Shown here piece after piece: positions 8,231 through 17,297 of a stretch of DNA of 64,000 nucleotides (position 1 is its first letter; every line of letters starts with the position of its first letter). A model generated the notes under the pieces. That model saw nothing but the letters and a program-made list of their open reading frames with translations. It had not been told where the DNA came from and did no database searches. The position numbers and the translations under genes are program-made. The stretch spans positions 1,922,001-1,986,000 of the forward strand of contig CAVUMC010000002.1 in the NCBI GenBank assembly GCA_963742535.1, written 5' to 3'. Source of the stretch: VRUE01 sp963742535. Its GTDB lineage: Bacteria > Actinomycetota > Thermoleophilia > Solirubrobacterales > 70-9.

Positions 8231-10156
8231 TCAGGCCTCGGCCGGGGCCGCGCGGCGCGGCAGGCGCTCACGCCACGGTTTGGCCGGTTCCGCTTCGGCG
8301 CGAGCGCCGAGATCGAAGTAGAGGAGCGTGCGGCCGAGGGCTACGTAGGGGACGAGCAGGGCGAAGACGAGCGAGCCGATCACGTTGATCCAGAGCAGCG
8401 AGAAGTTGGTGAAGATCAGGGTGAAGCCGAGCACCGGGCCGGCGGCGATGCTGAGCAGCCAGAAGAAGCCAAGGGCGCGGACCGCGTGCCACCACCGACC
8501 GCGCACCCGGTCGGAGCTGCCGCGGAAGGCGTCGCGGACGTCCTTGTCCCCGATCAGGATTTCCTGCTGGACGAACTGCCAGCAAACGAACTTGTAGATC
8601 CCGTAGGGGATCCCAATCACCGTGATGAAGAGGGCGAAGGTCGCGACGTATGGCAGTAGTGAGCCGGCGACTACTCGCCAGAAGCGATGCAACATGCCGC
8701 GCCAGGAGCCGAGGAAGTCCGTCTCGCTGGTTTCGACCAGCAGGCGCACGGCGAAGATCACCACCGCGGCGACGATTGCCCCCGCGATCGGCACTCCGAG
8801 CGATTCGATCGTGTCAGCGAAGGCGAGGTGGGCGCCAGCGCGGCCGGTGGCGCTGTCGACGCCGCGCTGGCCGGCGATCAAGGCGGCGAGGCCGCGCACC
8901 GCGCCGACCAGCAGCAGCGCGCTCAGCCCGATCGGCACCATCGTCCGCCAGTGGCGGGCGTAGAGCTGCCGCGCGGCCCGCACGATCTGGCCGAAGGCGC
9001 GGCGCTGGCGCAACTCGGTCAGGTCGATCGGTCCCCACTTGGTGACGCCGACGAAGAGGAGCAGCAGCAGGGCGGGGATCGCGATCATCGCGATCGCCAC
9101 CGGCCGCGAGCGCGACTCGGTGTTGATCACGTCGGAGACCGTGGACACCGCGCCGCAGAAAGCGCCACTGACGGCGGGTCCGGCAAACGAGCCACCCGGA
9201 ACGCGCGGGCTCGTCGTCCGCTGCTTTTCCATCCAAGAGAACGGTTCCAGCCACTGCGTCTTGGTCAGCGGGCCGGTTGGCCCGTTGTTGAAGCCGGCCT
9301 CCTTCTCGCCCCAGTGGCCGAAGTAGGTGAGCCACTTGAAGCGGCCGGTGGTGGTCGGGAAGGTCGGGATCGCGATCGGGTGAAGCCGCAGTTCACGCAG
9401 CGGTTCGCTGGTGTTGTCGCAGCCGACGCCGGAGCCTTTCGAGCCGTTCTGGACGTAAACGGTCGAGTCGTAGAAGGTCGCGTGCGAGCCGGCCGCCGGG
9501 TAGACGACCGGGTGCGTCCCTTCCTTCTCCACCTTCGAGTCTTCCCAGCCGGCCCGCTCGCCGCCGGCGTGCTGGAAGAGGATCATTTCGCTTGGGCCTT
9601 CGGCCAACGCCGCCCGCGGGGTGTCGGCTTCGAAAGTGATCTGCATCCCCTCCCAGTCACCCTCGTGCAGGTCGTTGAACTGGTTGAAGTACCAGAAGAA
9701 CCAGTACTGGAGTGCGAGGCCGTGGCGGCCGACCTGGTGCGCAATGTGGACGTAGGTCGTCGGCGGCGCCTTGCCTTCCTCCTTCAGTTGGGCGAAATCA
9801 CGGGCGTAGACGCAGGTGTCGCCGAGCGGATCGCCCGGCAATTCGAGGTGGTAGGGATCGCCAAGGCCGGCAATGTCGGCGGCGCTGGGCGCGCGCTTGA
9901 CCAGCTCTTCCTTGCCGTTTTCTTCGACCCGCTTGAGCTCGACCGTCGGGTTGCCGAGCACGGTGGAGACGCTGGTCGGCTCGTACTGCTCGGCCGATGT
10001 TTCGCAGGGCGGTTTCTGCTCTTCGCGCAGCATCGTGATCGGCGTGTAGGCGTCGATCAGGCGCTGGGCGGGCGTTGCGGCTCCGGCTGCCGCGGGTATG
10101 CCGAGCAGCAGGACCGCCGCGAGCAACGGGACGAGACGAGCAACCCGGGCAATCAC
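8231..10156 (-). CDS. Vps62-like exported domain fused to polytopic membrane domain
   Basis: A 641-residue protein with two parts. After a signal peptide (cleavage near AAGAA, about residue 26) a beta-rich region to about residue 330 carries signatures of the Vps62-related family, including a HEGDWEGMQ segment and a PAAGSHATFY segment. The second half (about 355-625) has five or six hydrophobic segments and resembles the YckC/DUF4013-type membrane proteins seen in actinobacteria. The exported domain would sit outside the cell and the rest in the membrane. The biochemical role of the bacterial Vps62-like domain is not established. The gene stands alone, convergent with the coiled-coil gene (4-base gap). 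Confidence 0.7.
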   Translation of the reverse strand: MIARVARLVPLLAAVLLLGIPAAAGAATPAQRLIDAYTPITMLREEQKPPCETSAEQYEPTSVSTVLGNPTVELKRVEENGKEELVKRAPSAADIAGLGDPYHLELPGDPLGDTCVYARDFAQLKEEGKAPPTTYVHIAHQVGRHGLALQYWFFWYFNQFNDLHEGDWEGMQITFEADTPRAALAEGPSEMILFQHAGGERAGWEDSKVEKEGTHPVVYPAAGSHATFYDSTVYVQNGSKGSGVGCDNTSEPLRELRLHPIAIPTFPTTTGRFKWLTYFGHWGEKEAGFNNGPTGPLTKTQWLEPFSWMEKQRTTSPRVPGGSFAGPAVSGAFCGAVSTVSDVINTESRSRPVAIAMIAIPALLLLLFVGVTKWGPIDLTELRQRRAFGQIVRAARQLYARHWRTMVPIGLSALLLVGAVRGLAALIAGQRGVDSATGRAGAHLAFADTIESLGVPIAGAIVAAVVIFAVRLLVETSETDFLGSWRGMLHRFWRVVAGSLLPYVATFALFITVIGIPYGIYKFVCWQFVQQEILIGDKDVRDAFRGSSDRVRGRWWHAVRALGFFWLLSIAAGPVLGFTLIFTNFSLLWINVIGSLVFALLVPYVALGRTLLYFDLGARAEAEPAKPWRERLPRRAAPAEA

Positions 10157-10195
10157 GCCCGCAACGTAAGGCAGAACCGACGGTGGTGCAACGGG

Positions 10196-11734
10196 TTACG
10201 GCTCGGGTACCTGTTCTTCCACCTTGCCCGACGGCAGCCAGACCAGGGAGACGACGAAGGCGACCGCCATCACGCCCGCCATCCCGTAGAAGACCGTCTG
10301 CGTGGCGAGGGCGAAGTCGTGCGGGATGTTGCTGACCACCTTGCCGATCGCGCCGCTGACGTGCGCGGGTGCTTCTCCGCCGCCACTGCCCTGGCTGATC
10401 TGGTCGGCGATTTCGTCAGCGGTGGCCTTCGGCACGCCGTGGGCGGTCGCCGTTGCCTCGAGGTTCGCCTTGTTCTGCAGGATCAGGACCGTGCCGAGCA
10501 CGGCCATGCCGACGCTGGAGCCGAAGTTGCGCACCGTCTGGGTGATCCCCGTTGCCTCTCCGTAGCGGCTCGCCGGCACCCGGTTGAGCGCATCGGTGTT
10601 GACCGGGGCAAGCACCAGGCCGACCCCGGCTCCGGCGATGACGATGTAGTACCACTGCGAGCTGACCGAGAGGTCGGTCATCGAGTTGGCCCAGAGGGCG
10701 AAGCCGACCGCGGCGACGGCGCAGCCCAGGATCACCGAGGGGCGGGCACCGACTTTGTCGAGGATCCTGCCGCCGTACTGCGAGGCGGCCGCGAAGCCGG
10801 CGAAGAAGATCAGCAGGTAGAGGCCGGTTTCCGAGGCGCTTTCGCCGAGTGAGATCTGCGCGTACATGCTGGCGAAGAAGAAGAGCGGGACGAAGGGGAT
10901 CATCAGCAGAAAGAGGACCGCGTTGTCCGCCGCGAAGGCGCGGTCGGCGAAGGTGCGGATCTGGATCAGCGGGTTCTCGATCCGCAGCTCGTAAAGGACA
11001 AAGGCGACGAGGATCGCGACGCCGAGGACGATGCAGCCCCAGGTCAGCACGCTGCCCCAGCCCCAGACGCTCGATTGCTGCAGGCCGAGCACGGCCAGGC
11101 CCATGCCGCCGGAGACCAGCACGGTGCCGCGGTAGTCGACGGGCGCCGGGTGCTTGGTGTTCTCGGGCTTGGAGATCGCGGTGAGGACGAGGGCGATGAT
11201 CGCGACCGGGACGTTGACCCAGAAGATCGTCCGCCAGCTGATCTCGACCAGGTAGCCGCCGGCGAGCGGCCCGATCGAGGTCAGGCCGCCGGTGATCGCG
11301 AAGAAGAGGGCCAGCGCCTTACCGCGTTCTCTGACCGGGAAGGCGCCGAGGACGATCGCCAGCGCGGCCGGGAACATGATCGCGGCGCCGGCGCCCTGGA
11401 TTACGCGGAAGGTGATGATCCATGCCTCGTCGAGGCTGCCGGTCGGGGTCGCGCCGCAGAGGGCGGAGGCGGTGGCAAAGATGATCACGCCGAGCACGAC
11501 CATGCTGCGGTGGCCGGCGATGTCGGCGATACGGCCGCCGAAGGCGAACAGGGCCGAGAGCGAGAGCAGGTAGCCGTTGACGATCCACTGCACCCCGGTC
11601 GCGGAGAGCGAGAGGTCGTCCTGCAGGCTCGGCACGGCGATCGCGACGATCGTCATGTCGATGAAGGTCATCGAGACGGCGAAGATCATCGCCGCGAGGA
11701 TCAGGTTCTTGTTAGTGCCGCCGCTGTTTTCCAT
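10196..11734 (-). CDS. MFS drug-efflux-type transporter, DHA2 (14-TM) family
   Basis: Major facilitator of 512 aa with about 14 membrane segments, typical of proton-coupled multidrug or metabolite exporters. Family marks include DMTIVAIAVPSLQ in the first membrane segment (motif D1-like), the GGRIADIAGHRS loop (motif A-like) and the RVIQGAGAAIMFPAAL segment. ATG 11734 is preferred; the frame stays open upstream to 11878 but that part is Arg-rich, non-homologous in look and lies across a divergent small gene. Substrate unknown. Confidence 0.88.
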   Translation of the reverse strand: MENSGGTNKNLILAAMIFAVSMTFIDMTIVAIAVPSLQDDLSLSATGVQWIVNGYLLSLSALFAFGGRIADIAGHRSMVVLGVIIFATASALCGATPTGSLDEAWIITFRVIQGAGAAIMFPAALAIVLGAFPVRERGKALALFFAITGGLTSIGPLAGGYLVEISWRTIFWVNVPVAIIALVLTAISKPENTKHPAPVDYRGTVLVSGGMGLAVLGLQQSSVWGWGSVLTWGCIVLGVAILVAFVLYELRIENPLIQIRTFADRAFAADNAVLFLLMIPFVPLFFFASMYAQISLGESASETGLYLLIFFAGFAAASQYGGRILDKVGARPSVILGCAVAAVGFALWANSMTDLSVSSQWYYIVIAGAGVGLVLAPVNTDALNRVPASRYGEATGITQTVRNFGSSVGMAVLGTVLILQNKANLEATATAHGVPKATADEIADQISQGSGGGEAPAHVSGAIGKVVSNIPHDFALATQTVFYGMAGVMAVAFVVSLVWLPSGKVEEQVPEP

Positions 11735-11793
11735 GTCTTCGGGTTTGCCGCCAGGGCGGTGAATCCTTCCCTTTCGATAGGCTCGCGGCGCAA

Positions 11794-11967
11794 ATGCCGG
11801 ACGTATTTTGGATCGGACTCGTACTCGCCGCCGTGATCTTCTTGATCGGCGTCTTCGCGGGCATGCGCTCGCGCACATCGAGCGTCGCCAGCGGCGCCGC
11901 CGTCGGTGCCTATCTCGGCTTCATGCTCGCCTTCCCGCTGCTGGCCATCGGCCTCGCGACCAGCTAG
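11794..11967 (+). CDS. Small two-TM membrane protein (57 aa)
   Basis: A short reading frame, ATG 11794 to TAG 11967. Two hydrophobic segments (VFWIGLVLAAVIFLIGVFAG and GAAVGAYLGFMLAFPLLAIG) are joined by a short basic turn with RSRTSS, the pattern of a hairpin membrane protein. It is divergent from the MFS transporter with 59 bases between the starts. No family is recognised. Support comes from the clean two-helix pattern and from the fact that it fills an otherwise empty gap. Confidence 0.55.
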   Translation: MPDVFWIGLVLAAVIFLIGVFAGMRSRTSSVASGAAVGAYLGFMLAFPLLAIGLATS

Positions 11968-12005
11968 CTCGAGTAGGGGCTGTCTCGGCGGGTAGTTGAG
12001 CTGCT

Positions 12006-12833
12006 GTGAGGATCCCCAGCCTTCCCCTTCACGACGGCGTCGAGATCCCGCAGCTTGGCTTTGGTGTCTTCCAGGTTCCTCCCGAGGACACCCAGGAGGT
12101 CGTCGAGCAGGCGCTAGGCGTCGGCTATCGCCACATCGACACCGCCGGTGCCTACCGCAACGAGAAAGGGGTCGGCGCGGCGGTCGCTCACTCGGACCTT
12201 GCCCGCGAGGATCTCTTCGTCACGACCAAGCTGTGGAACTCTGAGCAGGGCTTCGATACGACCCTGGCCGCCTTCGAGAAGAGCCTCGGCCGGCTCGGCT
12301 TCGAGTATGTCGACCTCTACCTGATCCACTGGCCGGTGCCCAGCGCCGACCGATTCGTCGATACCTGGCGCGCCTTCGAACGTATTCACGGGGAAGGACG
12401 GGCGCGAACGATCGGGGTCTCCAACTTCCGCATCGAGGATCTCGAGCGGCTGGAGGCCGAGACCGACGTGCGCCCGACCGTCAACCAGATCGAGCTGCAC
12501 CCGCGCCTGCAGCAGGCCGAGCTGCGCGGTTGGCATGCTGACCACGGGATGCTCACCGAGGCTTGGAGCCCGCTTGCCCAAGGCGAGCTGCTCGACGACG
12601 AGACGATCGCCGCGATCGCCGGGTGGCACGGCAAGACACCGGCGCAGGCGATCCTGCGCTGGCACCTGCAACTGGGCAACGTGGTCTTCCCCAAGTCGGT
12701 GACGCCGAAGCGGATCCGCGAGAACATCGAGCTCTTCGACTTCGAGTTGAGCGACGCCGAGATGGCGGAATTCGAAAGACTCGACCGTGGTGAGCGCATC
12801 GGCCCAGACCCCGCGACATTCGTCTCGCCATAG
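12006..12833 (+). CDS. Aldo/keto reductase (2,5-diketo-D-gluconate reductase-like)
   Basis: Cytosolic NADPH-dependent oxidoreductase with a TIM-barrel fold, 275 aa. The AKR catalytic tetrad is visible as Asp45, Tyr50, Lys75 and His108. Cofactor-end motifs are also present: SNF after the beta-5 region, NQIELHP, and the late PKSVTPKRIREN that binds the NADPH phosphate. It belongs to the AKR5/AKR3-like group that reduces small aldehydes and keto-sugars. It starts with GTG 12006 and overlaps the next gene by 47 bases. Confidence 0.93.
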   Translation: MRIPSLPLHDGVEIPQLGFGVFQVPPEDTQEVVEQALGVGYRHIDTAGAYRNEKGVGAAVAHSDLAREDLFVTTKLWNSEQGFDTTLAAFEKSLGRLGFEYVDLYLIHWPVPSADRFVDTWRAFERIHGEGRARTIGVSNFRIEDLERLEAETDVRPTVNQIELHPRLQQAELRGWHADHGMLTEAWSPLAQGELLDDETIAAIAGWHGKTPAQAILRWHLQLGNVVFPKSVTPKRIRENIELFDFELSDAEMAEFERLDRGERIGPDPATFVSP

Positions 12834-13440
12834 CGCCCTAATCAACGCGGTCGCTGCCACCGCGTTCCTGGTCGGCGGTTCGCTCTTCGCGCTCGGCGCC
12901 GGTCTCGCGCAGTCCGGAGTCGATCAGACCGCCTGCGCGACGATCTACCTGGTCGGCGGCGTCTTCTTCAGCACCGGGGGGTTCGCCTCCGTGCTGCAGG
13001 TCAAGGATGAGCCGCGGTTGCAGCGGCTGAGCGCCCTCGTCCTCTTCGCCGGCACGCTCGTCTTCGCGATCAACCTCGTCGACTCGTTCATCCAGGAACT
13101 CAGCCCGACGGCCGTCGACCGGCTGGTCTGGTCGCCGGACATGATCGGCTGCGCGCTCTTCCTGATCTCCGGGCACATGGCGATGGCCGGCATCGCCGGT
13201 GGCTTCTGGCGCGTCTGGCGCCGCCGCGACCTCGGCTGGTGGATCATCGCCGTCAACCAGCTCGGCTCGGTCCTCTTCATGGTCTCGGCGGTGGCGTCCT
13301 TCATCCGCCCTTCCTCGGGCGATGCGCTCTCGACCGGGATCGCCAACTGGGGCACCCTGACCGGCGCCCTCTGCTTCGCGATCGCCGGCCTAATGCAGGA
13401 GTTCGAGCACCCGCTCGGTCCCCGCCGCAGCCGCGATTAG
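12787..13440 (+). CDS. Multi-pass membrane protein of unknown function (YrhK-like in places)
   Basis: A 217-residue protein with about six hydrophobic segments starting near residue 20, short loops and a basic C terminus (PLGPRRSRD). Parts such as TIYLVGGVFFSTGGFASVLQ resemble YrhK-domain membrane proteins, but the match is by eye only. Tandem GTG codons at 12787 and 12790 can both serve as start, and both lie inside the 3' end of the aldo/keto reductase gene (47-base overlap). The stop overlaps the convergent ltrA-like gene by 4 bases. No function is assigned. Confidence 0.65.
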   Translation: MVSASAQTPRHSSRHSALINAVAATAFLVGGSLFALGAGLAQSGVDQTACATIYLVGGVFFSTGGFASVLQVKDEPRLQRLSALVLFAGTLVFAINLVDSFIQELSPTAVDRLVWSPDMIGCALFLISGHMAMAGIAGGFWRVWRRRDLGWWIIAVNQLGSVLFMVSAVASFIRPSSGDALSTGIANWGTLTGALCFAIAGLMQEFEHPLGPRRSRD

Positions 13441-14621
13441 GCCTCGGTGGTCTGCGGGCGGCGCAGTTTGTGCCGTCCCTCGCCATAGAGACGGGTCTCG
13501 TAGGCGATCAGCACCCAGATCAACACGTTGACGAAGGCCAGCGCCACCAGGGCCGGGACCTGGGTCGCCACCGGGACCAGGATCAGCAGGACGATTGCGA
13601 GCAGCAGGCGGCGCCGATTGACGGTGTGGACGTGGCGGTAGCGAAAGCCGACGTGGCCGAGCAGGTAGACGGCGAGGCCACCGAGCAGGGCGAAGGCCGG
13701 GACCGTGTGGAGGTGGGCGCCGGTGTGGCCGATCGTCAGCTTCAGGCCGAGGGCGACGAGGACGATGCCGGCGACCATCACGAGGTGGAGGTAGGAGTAG
13801 GAATCGCGGGCCATCTCGTTCTGCACCCGGCCGACCTCCGCCTCGGCCAGGCGTTTGCCGGAGACGATCGCGACGACGTCGAAGTAGATCCACCACATCG
13901 CCGCGGTCAGTGCCACACCGAGCACGGCGGCGGTGCCGATCGCCAGCGTCAGCTCGTGCGAGGCGCCGACGCCGATCGCGACGATCGACTCGCCGAGGGC
14001 GATGATCACGATCAGGCCATGGCGCTCGGCGAAGTGCGCCGGCATCAGTTTCCAGCCTTCCGAGCCGAAGAAGTACGGCCCGGCCATATCGAGGAAGAGG
14101 GCAAGGGCCCAGAGGGCGCCCTGGGCGAGGCCGTCGAAGAGGGAGGCCAGGGCGAGCAGTGTGACCGCAACCAGGGTGCTGGCGGCAAGGCCCAGGACCG
14201 AGTGGCGCAGTGCGTCGTCCTCGGGGCTGGCGAGCATGAAGAGGGCGATCTGGGCGCTGCGCACCACGCCGTAGATCAGGGCGAAGGCGAGGCCCAGCTC
14301 GCCGAACGCCTCCGGCACGCAGAGCGAGACGAGCAGCAGCGCCGCCATCGCCCCGAACATGACCAGGCGCACCGCCCCCTCCTCGGGGTCAATCACGCTG
14401 GTCAGCCAGGAGTAGCCGGTCCAGGCCCACCAGAGCATGCCGAGCACGAGCAGTCCCTGGGCGATGCCGGACCAGGTCGGATGGTGCGACATCAGCGCCG
14501 TGCACTGGGTGATCGCCAGCACGAAGACGAGGTCGAAGAAGAGCTCCAGCGGCGTCACCCGCTCGCCTTCGCGCAGGGTGGTGCCGAGGGGGGAACGAGT
14601 CTGGTCCGAAGCGGCAGCCAT
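13437..14621 (-). CDS. Low temperature requirement protein A (LtrA) family membrane protein
   Basis: Polytopic membrane protein of 394 aa with about 11-12 hydrophobic segments. The family marks ELFFDLVFVLAITQ in the first membrane segment, the WWAWTGYSWL stretch and ERHGLIVIIALGESIVAIG in the middle identify it as LtrA. The family is named after a Listeria gene needed for growth in the cold; its molecular activity is not known. It starts 16 bases after the MFS gene upstream on the same strand, so the two form an operon. Confidence 0.9.
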   Translation of the reverse strand: MAAASDQTRSPLGTTLREGERVTPLELFFDLVFVLAITQCTALMSHHPTWSGIAQGLLVLGMLWWAWTGYSWLTSVIDPEEGAVRLVMFGAMAALLLVSLCVPEAFGELGLAFALIYGVVRSAQIALFMLASPEDDALRHSVLGLAASTLVAVTLLALASLFDGLAQGALWALALFLDMAGPYFFGSEGWKLMPAHFAERHGLIVIIALGESIVAIGVGASHELTLAIGTAAVLGVALTAAMWWIYFDVVAIVSGKRLAEAEVGRVQNEMARDSYSYLHLVMVAGIVLVALGLKLTIGHTGAHLHTVPAFALLGGLAVYLLGHVGFRYRHVHTVNRRRLLLAIVLLILVPVATQVPALVALAFVNVLIWVLIAYETRLYGEGRHKLRRPQTTEA

Positions 14622-14637
14622 CGCCGCATTGTTCCGG

Positions 14638-16191
14638 TCAGGCGTCTTCGGCGCCGTACTGCTCGAGCAGGCGCTCCTCCTCGTCCCGCTTCGGGAAGGC
14701 GAAGAAGACGAGGGCGGCGCCGAGCAGGATCGCGACGATGCCGGCGCTGTAGGCCCAGGCGTCGCCCTGCAGGAAGGAGACCTTGGCGGCTTCGATGATC
14801 TGTTCGCTGTGGCGCGGATACTGGCCGGCGAGGTCGGCGGCGCTGGAGAAGGACTTGGTCAGCTCGCCTTCGACGTTTTCAGTGACCTTGGCCGATTCGC
14901 CCGAGGAGGCGATCGCGGCGCTGGCGGCTACCGCGTAGCCGGCGGTGAGCAGGGCGCCGAAGATCGACTGCATGATCGCGCCGCCAAGGTCGCGCTGAAG
15001 GTCTGCGGTTCCGGAGGCCATGCCGGCGCGCTTGACCGGCACCGAGCCGGTCAGCGAGTGCGAGGCGGGGGTGCCGGCGAAGCCGACGCCGATGCCGATG
15101 AAGGCGTAGCCGAGGCCGACCTTCCAGTATTCGATGTTGTCTTTCCAGAGCAGCAGCATGGTGAGGAAGCCGAGTACGCAGAAGACGTAGCCGGTCAGCA
15201 GGGTGAAGCGGGCGCCGCGCGCCTCGACCAGTTTGGCCGAGCGGGGAGCGACGATCACCATCAGCACCGCCGCCGGCAGGATCGCCAGGCCCGAGTCGAG
15301 GGTCGAGTAGTCGAGCACGTTCTGGAGGAACTGCTGGCCGATGAACATCGCCCCCATCAGCGAGCCGAAGACGATGATCCCGGCGCAGGCGGCGACCCAG
15401 AAGATCCGTCGCTTGGCCACGTCGAGGTCATACAGCGGCGAGCGGGCGCGGCGCTGGCGGATGACGAAGGCGCCGGTCGCGGCCAGAGCGACGATGCCGA
15501 GGCCGATCGCCAGCGCGCCCTTGCCGGGCACCGGCGCCAGGTTGATCCCGAGGACCAGCGCCGCCACCAGCAGGATCGAGAGGACGCCGCCGAGGTTGTC
15601 GACCGGCTCGGTGGTCTCGTTGACGTGGGCGGGGACGTAGCGCCAGGCGAGGTAGAGCGCCAGGGTGGCGAGGGGCAGGGTGACGAGGAAGACCGAGCCC
15701 CAGTCGAACTGCTCGAGCAGGGCGCCCGAGAGCAGAGGGCCGAGCGAGGCGATCGCGCCGCCGATCGCCGACCAGAGCGCGATCGAGCGGGTGCGGTCGT
15801 TGCCCGACCACAAGGCGGTGATCAGGGCCAGGGTGGTGGGGAAGGCCATGCCGGCGGCGATGCCGCCGATTACCCGGGCGGCGAAGAGGACGCCGATCGA
15901 GGGGGCGAAGCCGGCCAGCAATGAGGCCGGGATTGAGATGCCCATACCGAGCAGCAGCATCCTCTTGCGCCCGTAGCGGTCGCCGAGTGCGCCGAGATAG
16001 AGCACCGAGGTCGCCAGGCCGAGCGAGTAGCCGACGGCGACCAGGTTGAGCGTCGTCTGGCCGGCGTTGAAGTCCTTGCCGATGTCGGGCAGGGCGACGT
16101 TGGCGACTGCGAGGTTGAGGTTGGCCACTGCCGCGACCAGGATCAGCGCGGTGAGGACGAGACCGGCGCGCTTGGGGCTGCTCGACTCCAT
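14638..16191 (-). CDS. MFS efflux transporter, DHA2 family
   Basis: Second 14-TM major facilitator in the window, 517 aa. It shows NLAVANVALPDIGKDF in the first membrane segment, the loop GALGDRYGRKRML (motif A) and an IGGIAAGMAFPTTLAL segment. A long extracytoplasmic loop near residues 410-440 lies between the last two membrane segments, as in EmrB/QacA-type exporters. It is first gene of an operon with the LtrA-family gene (16-base spacing) and divergent from the MBL-fold gene (73 bases). Substrate unknown. Confidence 0.9.
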   Translation of the reverse strand: MESSSPKRAGLVLTALILVAAVANLNLAVANVALPDIGKDFNAGQTTLNLVAVGYSLGLATSVLYLGALGDRYGRKRMLLLGMGISIPASLLAGFAPSIGVLFAARVIGGIAAGMAFPTTLALITALWSGNDRTRSIALWSAIGGAIASLGPLLSGALLEQFDWGSVFLVTLPLATLALYLAWRYVPAHVNETTEPVDNLGGVLSILLVAALVLGINLAPVPGKGALAIGLGIVALAATGAFVIRQRRARSPLYDLDVAKRRIFWVAACAGIIVFGSLMGAMFIGQQFLQNVLDYSTLDSGLAILPAAVLMVIVAPRSAKLVEARGARFTLLTGYVFCVLGFLTMLLLWKDNIEYWKVGLGYAFIGIGVGFAGTPASHSLTGSVPVKRAGMASGTADLQRDLGGAIMQSIFGALLTAGYAVAASAAIASSGESAKVTENVEGELTKSFSSAADLAGQYPRHSEQIIEAAKVSFLQGDAWAYSAGIVAILLGAALVFFAFPKRDEEERLLEQYGAEDA

Positions 16192-16264
16192 GCTGGGAGC
16201 AACCTATCCGAGCATGACGGCGGTCACGCGGGACAGCGCTCTCGCCTGAGAGGATTCAGGCCCG

Positions 16265-17263
16265 ATGGCCGATCGCAAACCAGAGGCGCCGCGCGGGGAA
16301 AAGGTTCTGCCCGGTGTCTGGCGACTGCGCTTGGCGCTGCCCTGGCCGGGCGTGCCGCACGGCAACGTCTGGGCGGTCGCCGCCGACGGCGGCATCGTCC
16401 TCTTCGACACCGGCATCGGCGGCAAGGGGCGGATGCGCCAGTTCGACCTCGCCCTCGCCCAGGTCGGCTTCAGTCTCGAGGACGTGAAGCTGCTCGTCTG
16501 CACTCACTCGCACACCGACCACTACGGCCTGGCAGCGCCAATCGTCGAGGGGGCCGGCTGCGAGCTCTGGATGCACCCCGCCTGGGAGCACGTGCGGCTG
16601 CTGGCCGACGACCCGGCGGCGGCGCTGGAGCAGCGGCTCGAGGTGGCGCGGCAGAGCGGCGTCCCGATCGCCGGGCTCGAACGCTACCGCGAGGCCCGCA
16701 AAGACGATGACGACAACGGCATCGACGCGATCGTCGAGCCCGACCGCGACCTCTTGCCCGGGGTCGAGGTGGAGACCGACCTCGGCACCTGGCAGGTCTA
16801 CGAGACGCCGGGGCACGCTCCCTCGCATGTCGTCCTGCACCAGCCCGAGCGTAAGCTGATGATCTCCGGCGACCACCTGCTCGGCCGCACCGTCCTCTTC
16901 TTCGATCACGGCCATACCCCCGATCCCGTCGGCGAGTTCCTCACCAGCCTCGACCGGGTCGAGCCGCTGGACGTCGACCTCTGCCTACCCGGCCACGGCC
17001 GGCCCTTTCGCGACCCCAAGGCCAAGATCGAGGAGGCGCGCCGCCAAGTCGCCGAGCTGCTTGGCAAGACCCGCGAGGCGCTGGGCGAAGGGGAGAAGAC
17101 CGGCTTTGAGATCGTCGGCGAGATCGTCGGCGCCGAGAACCTCAACACCCCGGTCAGCGCCTGGGTCCTGCAGATCGTCCTCTCTTGTCTCGACCACATG
17201 GCGATCGAGGGCCAGGTCGCGCGGGTCGAGGGAACCGATCCGCAGAAATGGCGCCTCTCCTGA
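16265..17263 (+). CDS. MBL-fold metallo-hydrolase with C-terminal helical extension
   Basis: Metallo-beta-lactamase fold hydrolase, 332 aa. The metal site HSHTDH is at residues 81-86, with further ligands in the ETPGHAPSH and LPGHGRPF segments. The size and C-terminal helical part after about residue 240 resemble the thiolesterase/lactonase-type (LACTB2-like) members rather than antibiotic-degrading ones. No signal peptide. It is followed 34 bases later by a SRPBCC gene on the same strand. Confidence 0.88.
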   Translation: MADRKPEAPRGEKVLPGVWRLRLALPWPGVPHGNVWAVAADGGIVLFDTGIGGKGRMRQFDLALAQVGFSLEDVKLLVCTHSHTDHYGLAAPIVEGAGCELWMHPAWEHVRLLADDPAAALEQRLEVARQSGVPIAGLERYREARKDDDDNGIDAIVEPDRDLLPGVEVETDLGTWQVYETPGHAPSHVVLHQPERKLMISGDHLLGRTVLFFDHGHTPDPVGEFLTSLDRVEPLDVDLCLPGHGRPFRDPKAKIEEARRQVAELLGKTREALGEGEKTGFEIVGEIVGAENLNTPVSAWVLQIVLSCLDHMAIEGQVARVEGTDPQKWRLS

Positions 17264-17297
17264 GAGCACCCGTACGGCTCGGTAGGCTGCTCCGCTA

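Noticed and set aside
8687..10852. Long plus-strand open frame (721 codons) antisense to the Vps62-like and MFS genes
   Set aside because: It is Arg/Gly/Asp-rich without recognisable domains and lies opposite two well-supported membrane protein genes; typical of high-GC antisense frames.
11735..11878. N-terminal extension of the first MFS transporter
   Set aside because: Arg-rich, not membrane-like, and it covers the divergent small membrane protein; ATG 11734 starts a normal DHA2 protein.
13239..15924. Plus-strand open frames opposite LtrA and the second MFS gene
   Set aside because: Glu/Gly/Arg/Gln-rich shadow translations of hydrophobic proteins.
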